From: Alphaproteobacteria bacterium | Lineage (GTDB): Bacteria > Pseudomonadota > Alphaproteobacteria > Micropepsales > Micropepsaceae | NCBI GenBank assembly: GCA_003139615.1 | Contig: PLJH01000140.1 | Span: 1 to 49,689 of the forward strand | DNA length: 49,689 nucleotides | Reading direction: 5' to 3' | Shown: one piece after another, positions 17,749-27,060 of the stretch | How the letters are laid out: each line of letters opens with the position of its first letter | How positions within the stretch are numbered: the stretch's first letter is position 1 | Translations under genes and position numbers: made by a program | The notes under the pieces: generated by a model | Database searches by the model: none | The model's input: only the letters and a program-made list of their open reading frames with translations | Told to the model about the DNA's origin: nothing

Positions 17749-18810
17749 TCATGCGGCCTTCATCTGCCCAAGTCTCCGTGCCTCGGCTTCGGCGCCGTGC
17801 ATGAATGTCAGCAGCACGTAGCGCCGGCCTCGCGTCACCGGCAGCGCCTCATGCAGGAGCGATGCGGAGAAGACGGCCGCCGCGCCGGCTGGCGGCGAGA
17901 AATGATCGTCCGAGAATTCCGGGAACATGACGTTTCCGCCTTCATATTCGTGCGTGTTCAAATTAAGTGAAACGGCGAATTGGCGATACGAAATGTGAGC
18001 AGCCGCATCGTCGCGATGGCGGCGGAAATATCCGCCCGTGTCGTCATAGCGTGCGATGAGGATGCGATCGAGATGGCAGACTTCCGTCTGGAATCCTCGC
18101 TTGATTTCCGGCACGAGTCGCCGCGCCAGCGTCTCGACCACACGTCCGTGCAGCGAGTCCATGGGTTCGAGCAGGAAATCCCGGCGCAGCTTTTTGGCGG
18201 CGTCCAGTTTCGCATAGCTGCTTCCCGCGCCGTTCGTGGATGCCATCACGCCCGCCTCATGCGGCCCCGTTTCGAAGTGTTCGATCAACTCCCGGCAAAA
18301 GCCGCGGTCGATGAGATTGGGGACGATGAGGACCGGAGCCGAGGTCGATGCAATGCGACCGGCGTCCCGCGTAAACAGCGAAATCTCATGCAGCGCGCAA
18401 TCGACAAAGTCCGCGCAATTGTCGGTCTCCACGATGGCCGTCAACCGGCTTCCCCGGTCGACAACGAGCCCGACGAAGCGCTGCCCCGCTCCCAGCCGGA
18501 AGATGTCGTCCGAAGCCCCGAAGAAGACCGGCAGCGGGCCGGCGTAGTTCATCGCATATTCCGTGAGGCTCGCATTCGCCATGCTAGCGAGGGGGACGAT
18601 GTCCGCACGATGGGCAGCGAATGCGGGTTTGGCCGTCTCGAAGGCCTGCAGCAAAGGCAGAACCTGTTCGCGCGGACGCTTCCCGAGCAGGATCAGAACG
18701 GCAGGGCGACCGGCCTGTCCGTCGAGGGAAAAGAATGCATCGTTGGCCGCAGCCGCAACAATGAACGGAGCGCGTTCGCCCACGGCGATGTCTTGCGATT
18801 GGAAGGTCAT
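17749..18810 (-). CDS. Redoxin-like / prolyl 4-hydroxylase-type 2OG-Fe(II) oxygenase
   Basis: 353-residue fusion. Residues 1-145 look like a peroxiredoxin-type fold (VGERAPFIVAAA, then PAVLILLGKRPREQVL) without the usual catalytic cysteine. Residues 165-353 form a prolyl 4-hydroxylase-like oxygenase: iron ligands His265 and Asp267 in RHRDDAA and His320 in LLHEALPV, with the 2-oxoglutarate-binding Arg near 329 in RGRRYVLLTFMHG. It probably hydroxylates a peptide or small substrate. One base separates it from the downstream FkbH-like gene, so the two proteins probably share a pathway. The ATG at 18810 gives a normal N terminus; the frame is open to 18852. Confidence 0.82.
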   Translation of the reverse strand: MTFQSQDIAVGERAPFIVAAAANDAFFSLDGQAGRPAVLILLGKRPREQVLPLLQAFETAKPAFAAHRADIVPLASMANASLTEYAMNYAGPLPVFFGASDDIFRLGAGQRFVGLVVDRGSRLTAIVETDNCADFVDCALHEISLFTRDAGRIASTSAPVLIVPNLIDRGFCRELIEHFETGPHEAGVMASTNGAGSSYAKLDAAKKLRRDFLLEPMDSLHGRVVETLARRLVPEIKRGFQTEVCHLDRILIARYDDTGGYFRRHRDDAAAHISYRQFAVSLNLNTHEYEGGNVMFPEFSDDHFSPPAGAAAVFSASLLHEALPVTRGRRYVLLTFMHGAEAEARRLGQMKAA

Positions 18811-19037
18811 TCGGCCGCCGCGTTCAATTCGGTATGCGAACACGGTAAGCAAGCTTGCTTAAGGAGCCGCTAACCGGAACAGCCCGAACGCGCGCGGCAC
18901 AAGCTTTCCGCCGGCGATTGCGAAGGAAAGGCGTGCCGTTCGCAACGCGAATTGTCGTTTTGGTAACCCGTTTACGAAGGCTTAACCAGGAATTGCGGCA
19001 GCCGCCGCTGAGCACGCGGCGATTGCGCATTCCACAT

Positions 19038-19841
19038 TTAGTGAAGAAACCAGAATCTCGCACACACCAGGAGAAGGACTACGCCCAGAGCGACACGGAC
19101 CGTCGTGTCGGAAGCGCGCGCGGCCGCAACGCTTGAAACGACGATGGCAGGCAGGGAGCCGACCAGCAGTGACACCAGCATGGGATAGTTGACGGTGCCG
19201 AGAATCGAATGTCCGAGACCGGCAATCAATGTGAGCGGCACGGCGTGGGCCACATCGGAACCGACAATGCGGCGCGCCTCCATCTTCGGATAGAGCAGCA
19301 CGAGCGCGGTGACGCCGATCGCACCTGCGCCGACAGAAGAGATCGTGACGAGAACGCCAAGAACGGCACCCGTCGTGACGGTCAGCCACGCCACCCTGCG
19401 GGGAGGAAGTTCGCCGACACGCTTCTCGTAAAGGCTCATAAGCGGCTTGCGCGCGAACAAGGCGAGTGCTGCGAGGAACAGGGCAAAGCCCAGAACTTTC
19501 GTAATGATGAGCTGCGTCGACTTGCTGTCGATGCCCAGCCAATAAAGCAGCAAGACCGTAAGCGCGGTCATCGGCACGCTGCCCAGCGCAAGCAGTCCCA
19601 CCACTTTCCAGTCGATGGTCCCGTTGAAGCCGTGAACGGCGGATCCTGCCGTCTTGGTCGCGGATGCGTAAAGCAAATCCGTGCCGACGGCGGTGGCCGG
19701 ATGAATGCCGAAAACGAGGATGAGAAGCGGCGTCATCAAAGACCCGCCGCCGACGCCGGTGAATCCCACCAGCGCACCCACCAGCACGCCCGAAAGAACG
19801 TAAAGCGGATCGATATGCGTTATGAAATTGGAAAGATTCAT
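19038..19841 (-). CDS. TauE/SafE family sulfite/anion exporter
   Basis: 267-residue membrane protein with about eight hydrophobic helices arranged as two repeats, as in TauE/SafE transporters, which export sulfite, sulfoacetate and related anions. LVGALVGFTGVGGGSLMTPLLI near the N terminus and GAVLGVLVTISSVGAGAIG in the second half are the paired family motifs. GAGGGGCGAG directly before the ATG at 19841 supports that start over 19871. No sulfur-metabolism enzyme is adjacent. A palindrome lies 51-68 nt upstream (19892-19909). Confidence 0.87.
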   Translation of the reverse strand: MNLSNFITHIDPLYVLSGVLVGALVGFTGVGGGSLMTPLLILVFGIHPATAVGTDLLYASATKTAGSAVHGFNGTIDWKVVGLLALGSVPMTALTVLLLYWLGIDSKSTQLIITKVLGFALFLAALALFARKPLMSLYEKRVGELPPRRVAWLTVTTGAVLGVLVTISSVGAGAIGVTALVLLYPKMEARRIVGSDVAHAVPLTLIAGLGHSILGTVNYPMLVSLLVGSLPAIVVSSVAAARASDTTVRVALGVVLLLVCARFWFLH

Positions 19842-19891
19842 CTCGCCCCTCGAGAAAGACCATTCGTGCAAACCGGGCGATGATGAAACAC

Positions 19892-19909
19892 GACTATTAT
19901 GGTATAGTC
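19892..19909. promoter_or_regulatory. Palindrome upstream of the TauE/SafE gene, candidate operator
   Basis: GACTAT and its exact inverse ATAGTC flank a 6-base TATGGT spacer, in an AT-rich patch 51-68 nt before the exporter start. On the minus strand the patch contains TTGACT and CATAAT, which resemble -35 and -10 elements but not at a single clean spacing. A dimeric repressor site is plausible; no regulator gene is adjacent. Confidence 0.35.
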
Positions 19910-20046
19910 AATAGGTTTACAGGCATAGACTTATCGGCCGGCTTCGACTGCCTGGTCTGCCCGCGCCTGACCTGCCTCCCAAATCTTGGACCGTTTGAAG
20001 TTGGAAAATTCTAATTGACCGTTCCTGGCCGGACGGAGGATTTTCC

Positions 20047-20103
20047 ATGAAGAAGTCGAAGTTCACGGAGAGCCAGATCGCGTTCGTTCTCAAGCAGGAT
20101 TAG
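20047..20103 (+). pseudogene. IS3-family transposase orfA remnant
   Basis: The first 18 codons (MKKSKFTESQIAFVLKQD) match the start of IS3-family OrfA proteins, and then a TAG stop ends the frame. The bases before it, with GGACGGAGGA as ribosome-binding site, also look like the usual 5' leader of such elements. The helix-turn-helix continuation and all of orfB are absent, so this is a decayed stub. I could not identify its terminal repeats. It lies between the TauE/SafE gene and the quinol oxidase genes. Confidence 0.7.
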
Positions 20104-20215
20104 AGGGCTCGGCCGGAAGCACAGCAAACGATTCCGCGAGACTGTGCGACGGCTCTGCCTGAAACCATGTTAGCGTCGCTCTGGCCCGAACAGCCGGCCT
20201 CAAGGGATGACGACC

Positions 20216-21103
20216 ATGCGTCTGAATAGTTGGGTCGCTCCAGCGCTTCTTTTCTTCCCATTGGCAGGCTGCGGCGGCGTACTCGACCCGCATGGCCCCG
20301 TCGGCGTGTCGGAGAAACTTATTCTGACCGACTCGCTGGCGATCATGCTTGCGATCGTCGTCCCGTTGATCCTCGCCACAATCGGCTTTGCCTGGTGGTT
20401 TCGTGCGTCGAACAAGCGCGCGACCTATCTGCCGAACTGGGATTTTTCGGGGCATTTAGAACTTATTGTTTGGGCGATACCGACGTTGGTGATCATTTTC
20501 CTTGGCGGCATCGCCTGGTTCGGATCGCATGCGCTCGATCCCTACAAAGCGCTAGCGTCGAAGGCGAAGCCCGTCGAGGTTGAGGTCGTATCGCTCGACT
20601 GGAAATGGCTTTTCATTTACCAGAACGAGGGCATCGCCACTGTCAATCAACTTGTCGTACCCGTCGGCACGCCGCTGCATTTCAGGCTGACGTCTTCCGG
20701 CGTGATGAACAGCTTCTTCGTGCCGCAGCTCGGCAGCCAGATCTACACCATGGCCGGCATGACTTCCCAAGTCAGTCTTGAGGCCGATGAAGTGGGAACC
20801 TATCCGGGACTGTCGGCGCAATTCAGCGGCGAAGGTTTCGCAGACATGCATTTCGACGTTCGCGCGTTGCCGCCGGATGCCTACGCCAAATGGGTCGCGT
20901 CGCAAAAAGCCGCAGGTCCGACACTAGACCGGGCAACCTATGCCGCGTTGGAAAAGCCTAGCGAGAATATCAGGCCCACCTTCTACAAGGCGGTCGATCC
21001 GGCATTGTTCGACGCGATCGTCCAAGAAACCGCGCCGGTCGCGCCCGGCGCTGACGGCGGTCCCGGCGGCCAGGATCAGCCGACACCGAAGAAGGGGATG
21101 TGA
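20216..21103 (+). CDS. cyoA: Cytochrome bo3 ubiquinol oxidase subunit II
   Basis: 295-residue subunit II of the proton-pumping quinol oxidase. A lipoprotein signal ends in LAGCGG (Cys19). Two membrane helices follow ([20 protein letters not shown] and [20 protein letters not shown]), then a periplasmic cupredoxin-like domain. The Cu-A cysteine and histidine ligands of cytochrome c oxidases are absent: the loop reads [13 protein letters not shown], as in quinol oxidases. An AAGGG nine bases upstream favours the ATG at 20216 over 20207. It is followed at once by the subunit I-III fusion, and heads what looks like a 14-kb rightward transcription unit. Confidence 0.93.
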   Translation: MRLNSWVAPALLFFPLAGCGGVLDPHGPVGVSEKLILTDSLAIMLAIVVPLILATIGFAWWFRASNKRATYLPNWDFSGHLELIVWAIPTLVIIFLGGIAWFGSHALDPYKALASKAKPVEVEVVSLDWKWLFIYQNEGIATVNQLVVPVGTPLHFRLTSSGVMNSFFVPQLGSQIYTMAGMTSQVSLEADEVGTYPGLSAQFSGEGFADMHFDVRALPPDAYAKWVASQKAAGPTLDRATYAALEKPSENIRPTFYKAVDPALFDAIVQETAPVAPGADGGPGGQDQPTPKKGM

Positions 21104-23754
21104 TGTTCGGCAAACTGAGCTGGGCCGCTATTCCTTTCGATCAGCCGATCCCCTTGATCACCTCGTTGGTGATGATCGCCGTCATTCTCGCGATGCTTGC
21201 CTGGATAACGATCAGAGGCTTTTGGCCGTATCTCTGGCGCGAGTGGATCACGTCGGTCGACCACAAGCGGATCGGCGTCATGTACTGCGTGCTGGCGATG
21301 GTGATGCTCATTCGCGGCTTCAGCGACGCCATCCTGATGCGCTCACAGCAGGCGTTGGCTCTTCATTCGGCGGGCTTTCTGCCGCCGGAGCATTTCGACC
21401 AGATATTTTCGGCGCACGGCACCATCATGATCTTCTTCGTCGCGATGACGTTCATGATCGGCTTGATGAACTTCGCGGTGCCGCTGCAACTCGGCATCCG
21501 GGATGTGGCGTTTCCAACCTTCAACTCGGTGAGCCTGTGGCTGACCGCGTCGGCTGTTCTGCTCGTCAATATGTCGCTATTCATCGGAGAGTTTGCGCAG
21601 ACCGGCTGGCTGGTCTATCCGCCGCTTTCGGAGCTCAAATTCTCGCCGGGCGTCGGTGTCGATTATTACCTGTGGGCGATCCAGATATCAGGCATCGGCA
21701 CATTGCTGACCGGTATAAATTTCGTGACGACGATTCTGAAAGTGCGCGCGCCGGGCATGGCGCTGACGCATATGCCGATCTTCTGCTGGACGGCGCTTGC
21801 CGCGAACCTGCTGATCGTCGCGGCGTTTCCGATCCTGACAGCGACCTTGGGCATGCTGCTGCTCGACCGCTATCTCGGGCTTCACTTCTTCACGACGACG
21901 CTCGGCGGCAACCCGATGATGTATGTCAATCTCATCTGGGCGTGGGGGCATCCGGAGGTTTATATCCTTATTCTCCCCGCTTTCGGCATCTTTACCGAAG
22001 TGATTTCGACGTTCTCCGGCAAGCCGGTGTTCGGCTACCGCTCGATGATCGCCGCGACGATGGCGATCTGCATTCTCTCTTTCATGGTGTGGCTGCACCA
22101 CTTTTTCACAATGGGCGCCGGCGCGGACGTCAACGGTTTTTTCGGCATCATGACGATGATCATCGCGGTGCCGACGGGTGTAAAGGTCTTCAACTGGCTC
22201 TTCACCATGTGGGGCGGACGCGTCCGTTTCGAAGTGCCGATGCTGTGGGCGCTTGCCTTCATTGTGACGTTCCTGATCGGCGGCATGACCGGCGTGCTGC
22301 TGGCAGTTCCTCCGGCCGATTTCGTTCTGCACAACTCGCTTTTTCTTGTCGCGCATTTTCACAACGTCGCAATCGGCGGCGTGCTGTTCGGCGCCTTCGC
22401 GGGCTATACATACTGGTTTCCCAAGGCATTCGGCTTCCGGCTCGACGACCGGCTCGGCAGGGCTGCATTCTGGTTTTGGGTGATCGGTTTCTACGTCGCG
22501 TTCATGCCACTCTACGTGTTGGGCCTCGACGGCATGACGCGGCGTATGCAGCATTACGACGTCGCTGCTTGGCAGCCGTGGCTCATCGTTGCCGCAGGCG
22601 GCGCGGCGCTGATCCTGTGCGGCATTGGCTGTCAGGTGGCGCAGCTCGTCCTGTCGATCCGCAAGCGGGATTCCCTGCGTGACCGCACCGGCGACCCCTG
22701 GGATGGGCGCACACTCGAATGGGCTACGGCTTCGCCGCCGGCGGCCTTCAACTTCGCCGTCCTGCCGAATGTCACCGGCCTCGAAGCCTATTGGGGTATG
22801 AAGCAGAAGGCGATCGAGCAACGCCGCCTCATGGACTTGCCGGACTACAAGCCCATAGAACTGCCGCGCAACAGTCCCACCGGATTTGTCGTAGCTTTCT
22901 TTGCCGTTGTGACCGGCTTCGCGCTCATCTGGCATATCTGGTGGATGGTGGTTGTCGGCCTCATTGGCGCGTTCGTGACGTTCGTCGCTTTCGCCTGGCG
23001 CGATCATTCCGAATACGAATTGCCGGCCGCCGAACTGGCGAGGATCGATCATGAAAGGCGTCAAGCCCGCGTCGCGCTGGTCGAAGGCCGCGAGCCGGGT
23101 ATAACCCCGGTCAAGTATTCGGAACCTGCCGAACACGGCGCCCACAAGCCTGGCCCGGGTGTGGAAGTCGGCGCCCGTAACCAAGGGCCGGCACCGAAGC
23201 GGATCGTCACCGGCTACGGCTTTTGGATATTCCTGCTCTCCGATTTCATCCTGTTCTCCGGTTTCTACGCGGCTTATGCGGTGCTATCGCACGCGACCGC
23301 AGGCGGCCCAACGCCTGGGAAGCTTTTCAATCTGAGGACGGTGGCGATCGAGACCGCCTTTCTCTTAATCTCGAGTTTCGTGTGCGGCATGGCCACACTC
23401 GCCAGCAATGCGCGCAACATGCTTTGGACCCAGATCGGATATTGCGTCACCGGAGTCCTCGGCCTCGGATTTCTGATATTGGAATTCAGCGAGTTCGGCC
23501 GGATGCTGGCCGAGGGCGCCGGCCCCGGCCGAAGCGCGTTTCTTTCCGCCTTCTTCGCGCTTGTCGGCCTTCATGGGCTTCACGTGACCGTCGGCCTGCT
23601 GTGGCTCGGCACCATGATGGCGCAATTCTGGGCCAAGGGCTTTCGTGCCGATGTCCTGCGGCGCGGCATGTGCTTCGCGCTGTTCTGGCACGCCCTCGAC
23701 ATTATCTGGGTCGGCATCTTCACCAACGTCTATCTTCTGGGGACAAGCCCATGA
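21103..23754 (+). CDS. Ubiquinol oxidase subunit I-subunit III fusion (CyoB-CyoC)
   Basis: One uninterrupted 883-residue frame holds both catalytic subunit I and subunit III. Residues 1-650 align with CyoB: His105, His418 and His420 are haem ligands; His283 with Tyr287 (WGHPEVY), and His332-His333, form the Cu-B site. These positions are within one residue of E. coli CyoB. Arg71, Asp75, and His97/Gln100 in EHFDQ, fit the quinol site. A polar linker of about 50 residues (rich in Glu, Gly and Pro) leads at about 700 to a complete CyoC-like part with five helices ([20 protein letters not shown] to the C terminus). E. coli has separate 663- and 204-residue subunits. GAAGGGG five bases before the ATG at 21103 sets the start; it shares one base with the cyoA stop. 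Confidence 0.95.
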   Translation: MFGKLSWAAIPFDQPIPLITSLVMIAVILAMLAWITIRGFWPYLWREWITSVDHKRIGVMYCVLAMVMLIRGFSDAILMRSQQALALHSAGFLPPEHFDQIFSAHGTIMIFFVAMTFMIGLMNFAVPLQLGIRDVAFPTFNSVSLWLTASAVLLVNMSLFIGEFAQTGWLVYPPLSELKFSPGVGVDYYLWAIQISGIGTLLTGINFVTTILKVRAPGMALTHMPIFCWTALAANLLIVAAFPILTATLGMLLLDRYLGLHFFTTTLGGNPMMYVNLIWAWGHPEVYILILPAFGIFTEVISTFSGKPVFGYRSMIAATMAICILSFMVWLHHFFTMGAGADVNGFFGIMTMIIAVPTGVKVFNWLFTMWGGRVRFEVPMLWALAFIVTFLIGGMTGVLLAVPPADFVLHNSLFLVAHFHNVAIGGVLFGAFAGYTYWFPKAFGFRLDDRLGRAAFWFWVIGFYVAFMPLYVLGLDGMTRRMQHYDVAAWQPWLIVAAGGAALILCGIGCQVAQLVLSIRKRDSLRDRTGDPWDGRTLEWATASPPAAFNFAVLPNVTGLEAYWGMKQKAIEQRRLMDLPDYKPIELPRNSPTGFVVAFFAVVTGFALIWHIWWMVVVGLIGAFVTFVAFAWRDHSEYELPAAELARIDHERRQARVALVEGREPGITPVKYSEPAEHGAHKPGPGVEVGARNQGPAPKRIVTGYGFWIFLLSDFILFSGFYAAYAVLSHATAGGPTPGKLFNLRTVAIETAFLLISSFVCGMATLASNARNMLWTQIGYCVTGVLGLGFLILEFSEFGRMLAEGAGPGRSAFLSAFFALVGLHGLHVTVGLLWLGTMMAQFWAKGFRADVLRRGMCFALFWHALDIIWVGIFTNVYLLGTSP

Positions 23755-24146
23755 ATCAGAATGAACCGGACACCGGCAAATCCGGCGATGTCGCACCGGG
23801 CGACACGGGCGACATTGGCACGAGCGTGCGCAACTACCTCATCGGGCTTGTGCTCGCTGCGGGCCTCACGGCCGCATCGTTCTGGGTCGCGGGCGGCACG
23901 AGTTTGATCTACGCGCCGGGTGTTGCCATGGGTTTGGCAGCGCTGGCCATTGGGCAGATGGGCGTGCACCTGGTTTTCTTTCTGCACATTACGACCGGCC
24001 CCGACAACACCAACAATGTGCTCGCACTCGCTTTCGGCGTTCTGATCGTCGGCATCGTTATCGCGGGTTCGCTTTGGATTATGTATCACCTGAACGGCAA
24101 TATGATGGTTCCGAGCCAGATCATGGACATGCATTTGCAGCATTGA
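23751..24146 (+). CDS. cyoD: Cytochrome bo3 ubiquinol oxidase subunit IV
   Basis: 131-residue small subunit with three membrane helices. The acidic, soluble N terminus is followed by [20 protein letters not shown], a second helix containing [13 protein letters not shown] (typical of CyoD), and a third helix [19 protein letters not shown] ending in NGNMM. It overlaps the fusion gene by 4 nt (ATGA). No haem O synthase (cyoE) follows. Instead, glycosidase and oxidoreductase genes start within 12 nt. Confidence 0.93.
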   Translation: MNQNEPDTGKSGDVAPGDTGDIGTSVRNYLIGLVLAAGLTAASFWVAGGTSLIYAPGVAMGLAALAIGQMGVHLVFFLHITTGPDNTNNVLALAFGVLIVGIVIAGSLWIMYHLNGNMMVPSQIMDMHLQH

Positions 24147-24158
24147 TGGTCGTACCGT

Positions 24159-25763
24159 GTGAAGCGGGAGTCGCGAAATAGTACCGCAGAAGACCGGCGT
24201 CCTGCTGGAGATAACCGTTCTGTAACGTCGGTTGCGAAACTATTAGAACCCCCATTCGTTACCAGCGAGGAAAGCGGCTTGAATTCGATTTCAAGCGCTG
24301 TTCGGCGGCTCACACCCTTTTCGGTAACGATGGCGATATCTTTTATCGGGGACCTTGGCGGCCTTCGAACATCCCTCCCCCATTTTTGGGAACATACCAT
24401 CGGGAGCGGCCACGCGACCCTCGGTTTGCGCGCCGATTGGCAGCGCCAGCTCAAGCGCGCCCATGACGAACTTGGCATGAAGCATGTGCGTTTCCACGGC
24501 ATCCTGTCGGACGACATGGGCACGCTGATTGATCAAAGCGGGCAGCTGCTCTACTCGTTCTTCAACGCGGATCAGATTTTCGATTATCTGCTGTCTATCG
24601 GGATGAAGCCCTTCGTCGAACTGAGCTTCATGCCTACGGCGCTCTCATCCGGCGACCAGATTGTCTTTCATTACCGCGCCAACGTCACGCCGCCACGAGA
24701 CCCTGCCGAATGGTCGGTGTTGATCCGCAAACTCGTGCAGCATTGGGTCGATCGTTACGGGATCGACGAAGTAAGGCAATGGTTTTTCGAAGTCTGGAAT
24801 GAGCCCAATCTCACAGCGTTCGGCACCGGCAAGCAGAGCGACTATTTCGTGCTCTATCGCTACACGGTGGACGCCATCAAATCGGTGGACAAATCTCTGC
24901 AAGTCGGAGGTCCCGCGACCGCCGATAATGCCTGGATTTCGGATTTCCTCGACTTCTGCAAGAAGAACGAACTACCCGCCGATTTCATCAGCACGCACCA
25001 TTATCCAACGGATTCGTTCGGCAAGCCGGGCGACGATACGGTAACACAGCTATCCGAGAGCAAGCGCAGCGCGTTGCGCGGCGAAGCGCGAGAGGTCCGC
25101 GAGCAGGCAGGCGATTTGCCGGTCTATTATACGGAGTGGTGTACGTCCTCCAATCCGCGCGACCCCATGCATGATGACCCTTACGCCGCTGCGTTCATCG
25201 TCAAGACGGTGCTGGAGGCGAACGGGCTGGTGCAGGGTTATAGTTACTGGACGTCCTCTGACATTTTCGAGGAAAATTATTTTCCATCTGTCCCGTTTCA
25301 GGGTGGATTTGGCCTGCTGAATATCCATGGCATCGCCAAACCGTCCTACCGCGCCTACGAATTACTGCATGGCTTGGGCACGGAGCTTCTGACGGTGGAG
25401 GGACATCACGAAACCGTCGACGCCTGGCTGATCGCGGGCGAAAAGTCCGCCACTTTGATGCTGACCAATTTGGCCTTGCCCAGGCATCCGATCGACACCC
25501 AACAGGTCTCGTTCAATCTGAAGGGTGCCGGTAACATCTCAAGCGCGGCGATCCGACGGATCGATCTCGAACATGCCAACGCCAAGCGGCATTGGGAGCA
25601 GATCGGCAAGCCCGAATATCTCAACACCGAAATGGTAGCGCAGCTTGACGCGGCGTCCCAATTGAAATCCGAAGCGCAGCCTTTCGCGCGCGACGGCAGC
25701 GTATTCCGCATCGACGTGACGATGCCGCCGCAATCCGTCGCCGCGATAGAAATTGTCACCTAA
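24159..25763 (+). CDS. GH39-type glycosidase (beta-xylosidase-like)
   Basis: 534 residues when started at the GTG at 24159. A glycoside hydrolase of family 39 type, a (beta/alpha)8 barrel followed by a beta domain. WNEPN holds the proton donor (Glu215 in this numbering) and YTEW the nucleophile (Glu326). THHYPTDSFG and GYSYWTSSDIFEE are other family signatures. GH39 enzymes release xylose, iduronate or other sugars; the exact specificity is open. No signal peptide, so it probably acts on an imported oligosaccharide or glycoside. The true start may be later: GCGAGG before a TTG at 24279 gives a shorter N terminus, and the conserved barrel begins near 24320. First of ten packed genes after cyoD. 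Confidence 0.85.
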   Translation: MKRESRNSTAEDRRPAGDNRSVTSVAKLLEPPFVTSEESGLNSISSAVRRLTPFSVTMAISFIGDLGGLRTSLPHFWEHTIGSGHATLGLRADWQRQLKRAHDELGMKHVRFHGILSDDMGTLIDQSGQLLYSFFNADQIFDYLLSIGMKPFVELSFMPTALSSGDQIVFHYRANVTPPRDPAEWSVLIRKLVQHWVDRYGIDEVRQWFFEVWNEPNLTAFGTGKQSDYFVLYRYTVDAIKSVDKSLQVGGPATADNAWISDFLDFCKKNELPADFISTHHYPTDSFGKPGDDTVTQLSESKRSALRGEAREVREQAGDLPVYYTEWCTSSNPRDPMHDDPYAAAFIVKTVLEANGLVQGYSYWTSSDIFEENYFPSVPFQGGFGLLNIHGIAKPSYRAYELLHGLGTELLTVEGHHETVDAWLIAGEKSATLMLTNLALPRHPIDTQQVSFNLKGAGNISSAAIRRIDLEHANAKRHWEQIGKPEYLNTEMVAQLDAASQLKSEAQPFARDGSVFRIDVTMPPQSVAAIEIVT

Positions 25764-25764
25764 C

Positions 25765-27060
25765 GTGGGCGAGCACACCGACCACGACGACGATGCACTA
25801 ATAGACCGCCTGCAGCGCGGCGCTTTTTCTTATATCGAGAAATACGTCAACCACGAAAACGGACTTGTCGCCGACACATCGCGCGATGGGTCGCCATGCA
25901 GCATCGCCGTGGTGGGCTTCGCACTATCCTGCTATCCGATTGCGGTCGAAAACGGCTGGATGACGCGCGAAGCAGGAGCCGCATTGACGCTGACGACGCT
26001 GCGCTTTTTTGAAGCCAGTCCGCAAAGCGAGCAGCCGGACGCAACCGGCTTCAAGGGATTCTACTATCATTTCCTCGACATGAAAACCGGTCGGCGTGTT
26101 TGGCAATGCGAGTTGTCCCTGATCGACACGACATTGCTGCTTGCAGGCATGCTGACCGCCTTCTCCTATTTCGACGGTGACGGCGCCGAAGCAAACATCC
26201 GTGAATTGGCCGACGCTCTTTATCGTCGCGTCGATTGGCAGTGGGCACAGGACGGGTTTGAGACGGTGGCGCAAGGCTGGAAACCGGAATGCGGTTTTCT
26301 GCACTACGGATGGGAGGGTTATAACGAAGCCACCATTCTTTATATTCTTGGTCTCGGTTCGCCCACGCATCCGCTGGCAGCGAAAAGTTTCGGCGGCTGG
26401 ACCATGACCTATCAATGGGAAAACCTGCTGGGCAGCGACGTTCTATATTCAGGTCCGCTGTTTACGCATCTGTTCTCGCACGCCTGGATCGACTTTCGCG
26501 GCATTCGCGACGATTTCATGCGCCGGTCGGGCGGCGATTATTTCGAAAACACAAAGGCCACCGTCGCGCTTCACCGCGAATATGCTGCGCGCAACCCCAA
26601 CAATTACGAAGGCTATGGTCGCGACTTCTGGGGTATCACGGCGGGCGACGGGCCGGGCTATCGCGACATGCGCGTGGACGGCCGCGACCGGCGCTTCTTC
26701 GGTTATATGTCGCGTGGCGCGCCATACGGTCCCGACGACGGCACGATCGCGCCCTGGGCGATGCTGGCGACGTTACCGTTTACCCGCGATGCGGCGTTGT
26801 CCGGCACACGGCACTTGCTCGCTTCCTATCCCCAAGTTTGCAAGGAAGACCGGTTCGCCAGCGGCTTCAACCTGACGCTTCCCGGCGATGACGGCGAAGG
26901 TTGGTTGTCGGACGGCTGGTACGGTTTGGATCAAGGCCTGCTGGTGATGATGATTGAAAACGCCAAAAGCGGGCTGAACTGGAAACTCCTACGTGGCTGC
27001 CCCTATGTCATCTCCGGCCTTAAGCGCGCGGGGTTTGACGGTGGATGGCTCTCGCCATGA
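25765..27060 (+). CDS. Glycoamylase-like domain protein (PF10091/GH144-like)
   Basis: 431-residue (alpha/alpha)6-barrel protein of the glycoamylase-like family, which includes GH144 endo-beta-1,2-glucanases. TSRDGSPCSIAVVGFALSCYPIAVENG near the N terminus, WQCELSLIDTTLLLAGML, GFLHYGWEGYNEA, and the C-terminal LSDGWYGLDQGLLVMMIENAKSG are hallmarks. Substrates known for the family include cyclic or linear beta-1,2-glucans, and this one may work on a similar glycan. No signal peptide. The GTG at 25765 starts two bases after the GH39 stop; the frame is also open from a TTG at 25753. Overlaps the next gene by 4 nt. Confidence 0.85.
   Translation: MGEHTDHDDDALIDRLQRGAFSYIEKYVNHENGLVADTSRDGSPCSIAVVGFALSCYPIAVENGWMTREAGAALTLTTLRFFEASPQSEQPDATGFKGFYYHFLDMKTGRRVWQCELSLIDTTLLLAGMLTAFSYFDGDGAEANIRELADALYRRVDWQWAQDGFETVAQGWKPECGFLHYGWEGYNEATILYILGLGSPTHPLAAKSFGGWTMTYQWENLLGSDVLYSGPLFTHLFSHAWIDFRGIRDDFMRRSGGDYFENTKATVALHREYAARNPNNYEGYGRDFWGITAGDGPGYRDMRVDGRDRRFFGYMSRGAPYGPDDGTIAPWAMLATLPFTRDAALSGTRHLLASYPQVCKEDRFASGFNLTLPGDDGEGWLSDGWYGLDQGLLVMMIENAKSGLNWKLLRGCPYVISGLKRAGFDGGWLSP

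Noticed and set aside
18855..19136. 93-codon plus-strand frame between the oxygenase and TauE/SafE genes
   Set aside because: Arg-rich with no family resemblance, and it overlaps the 3' end of the exporter gene.
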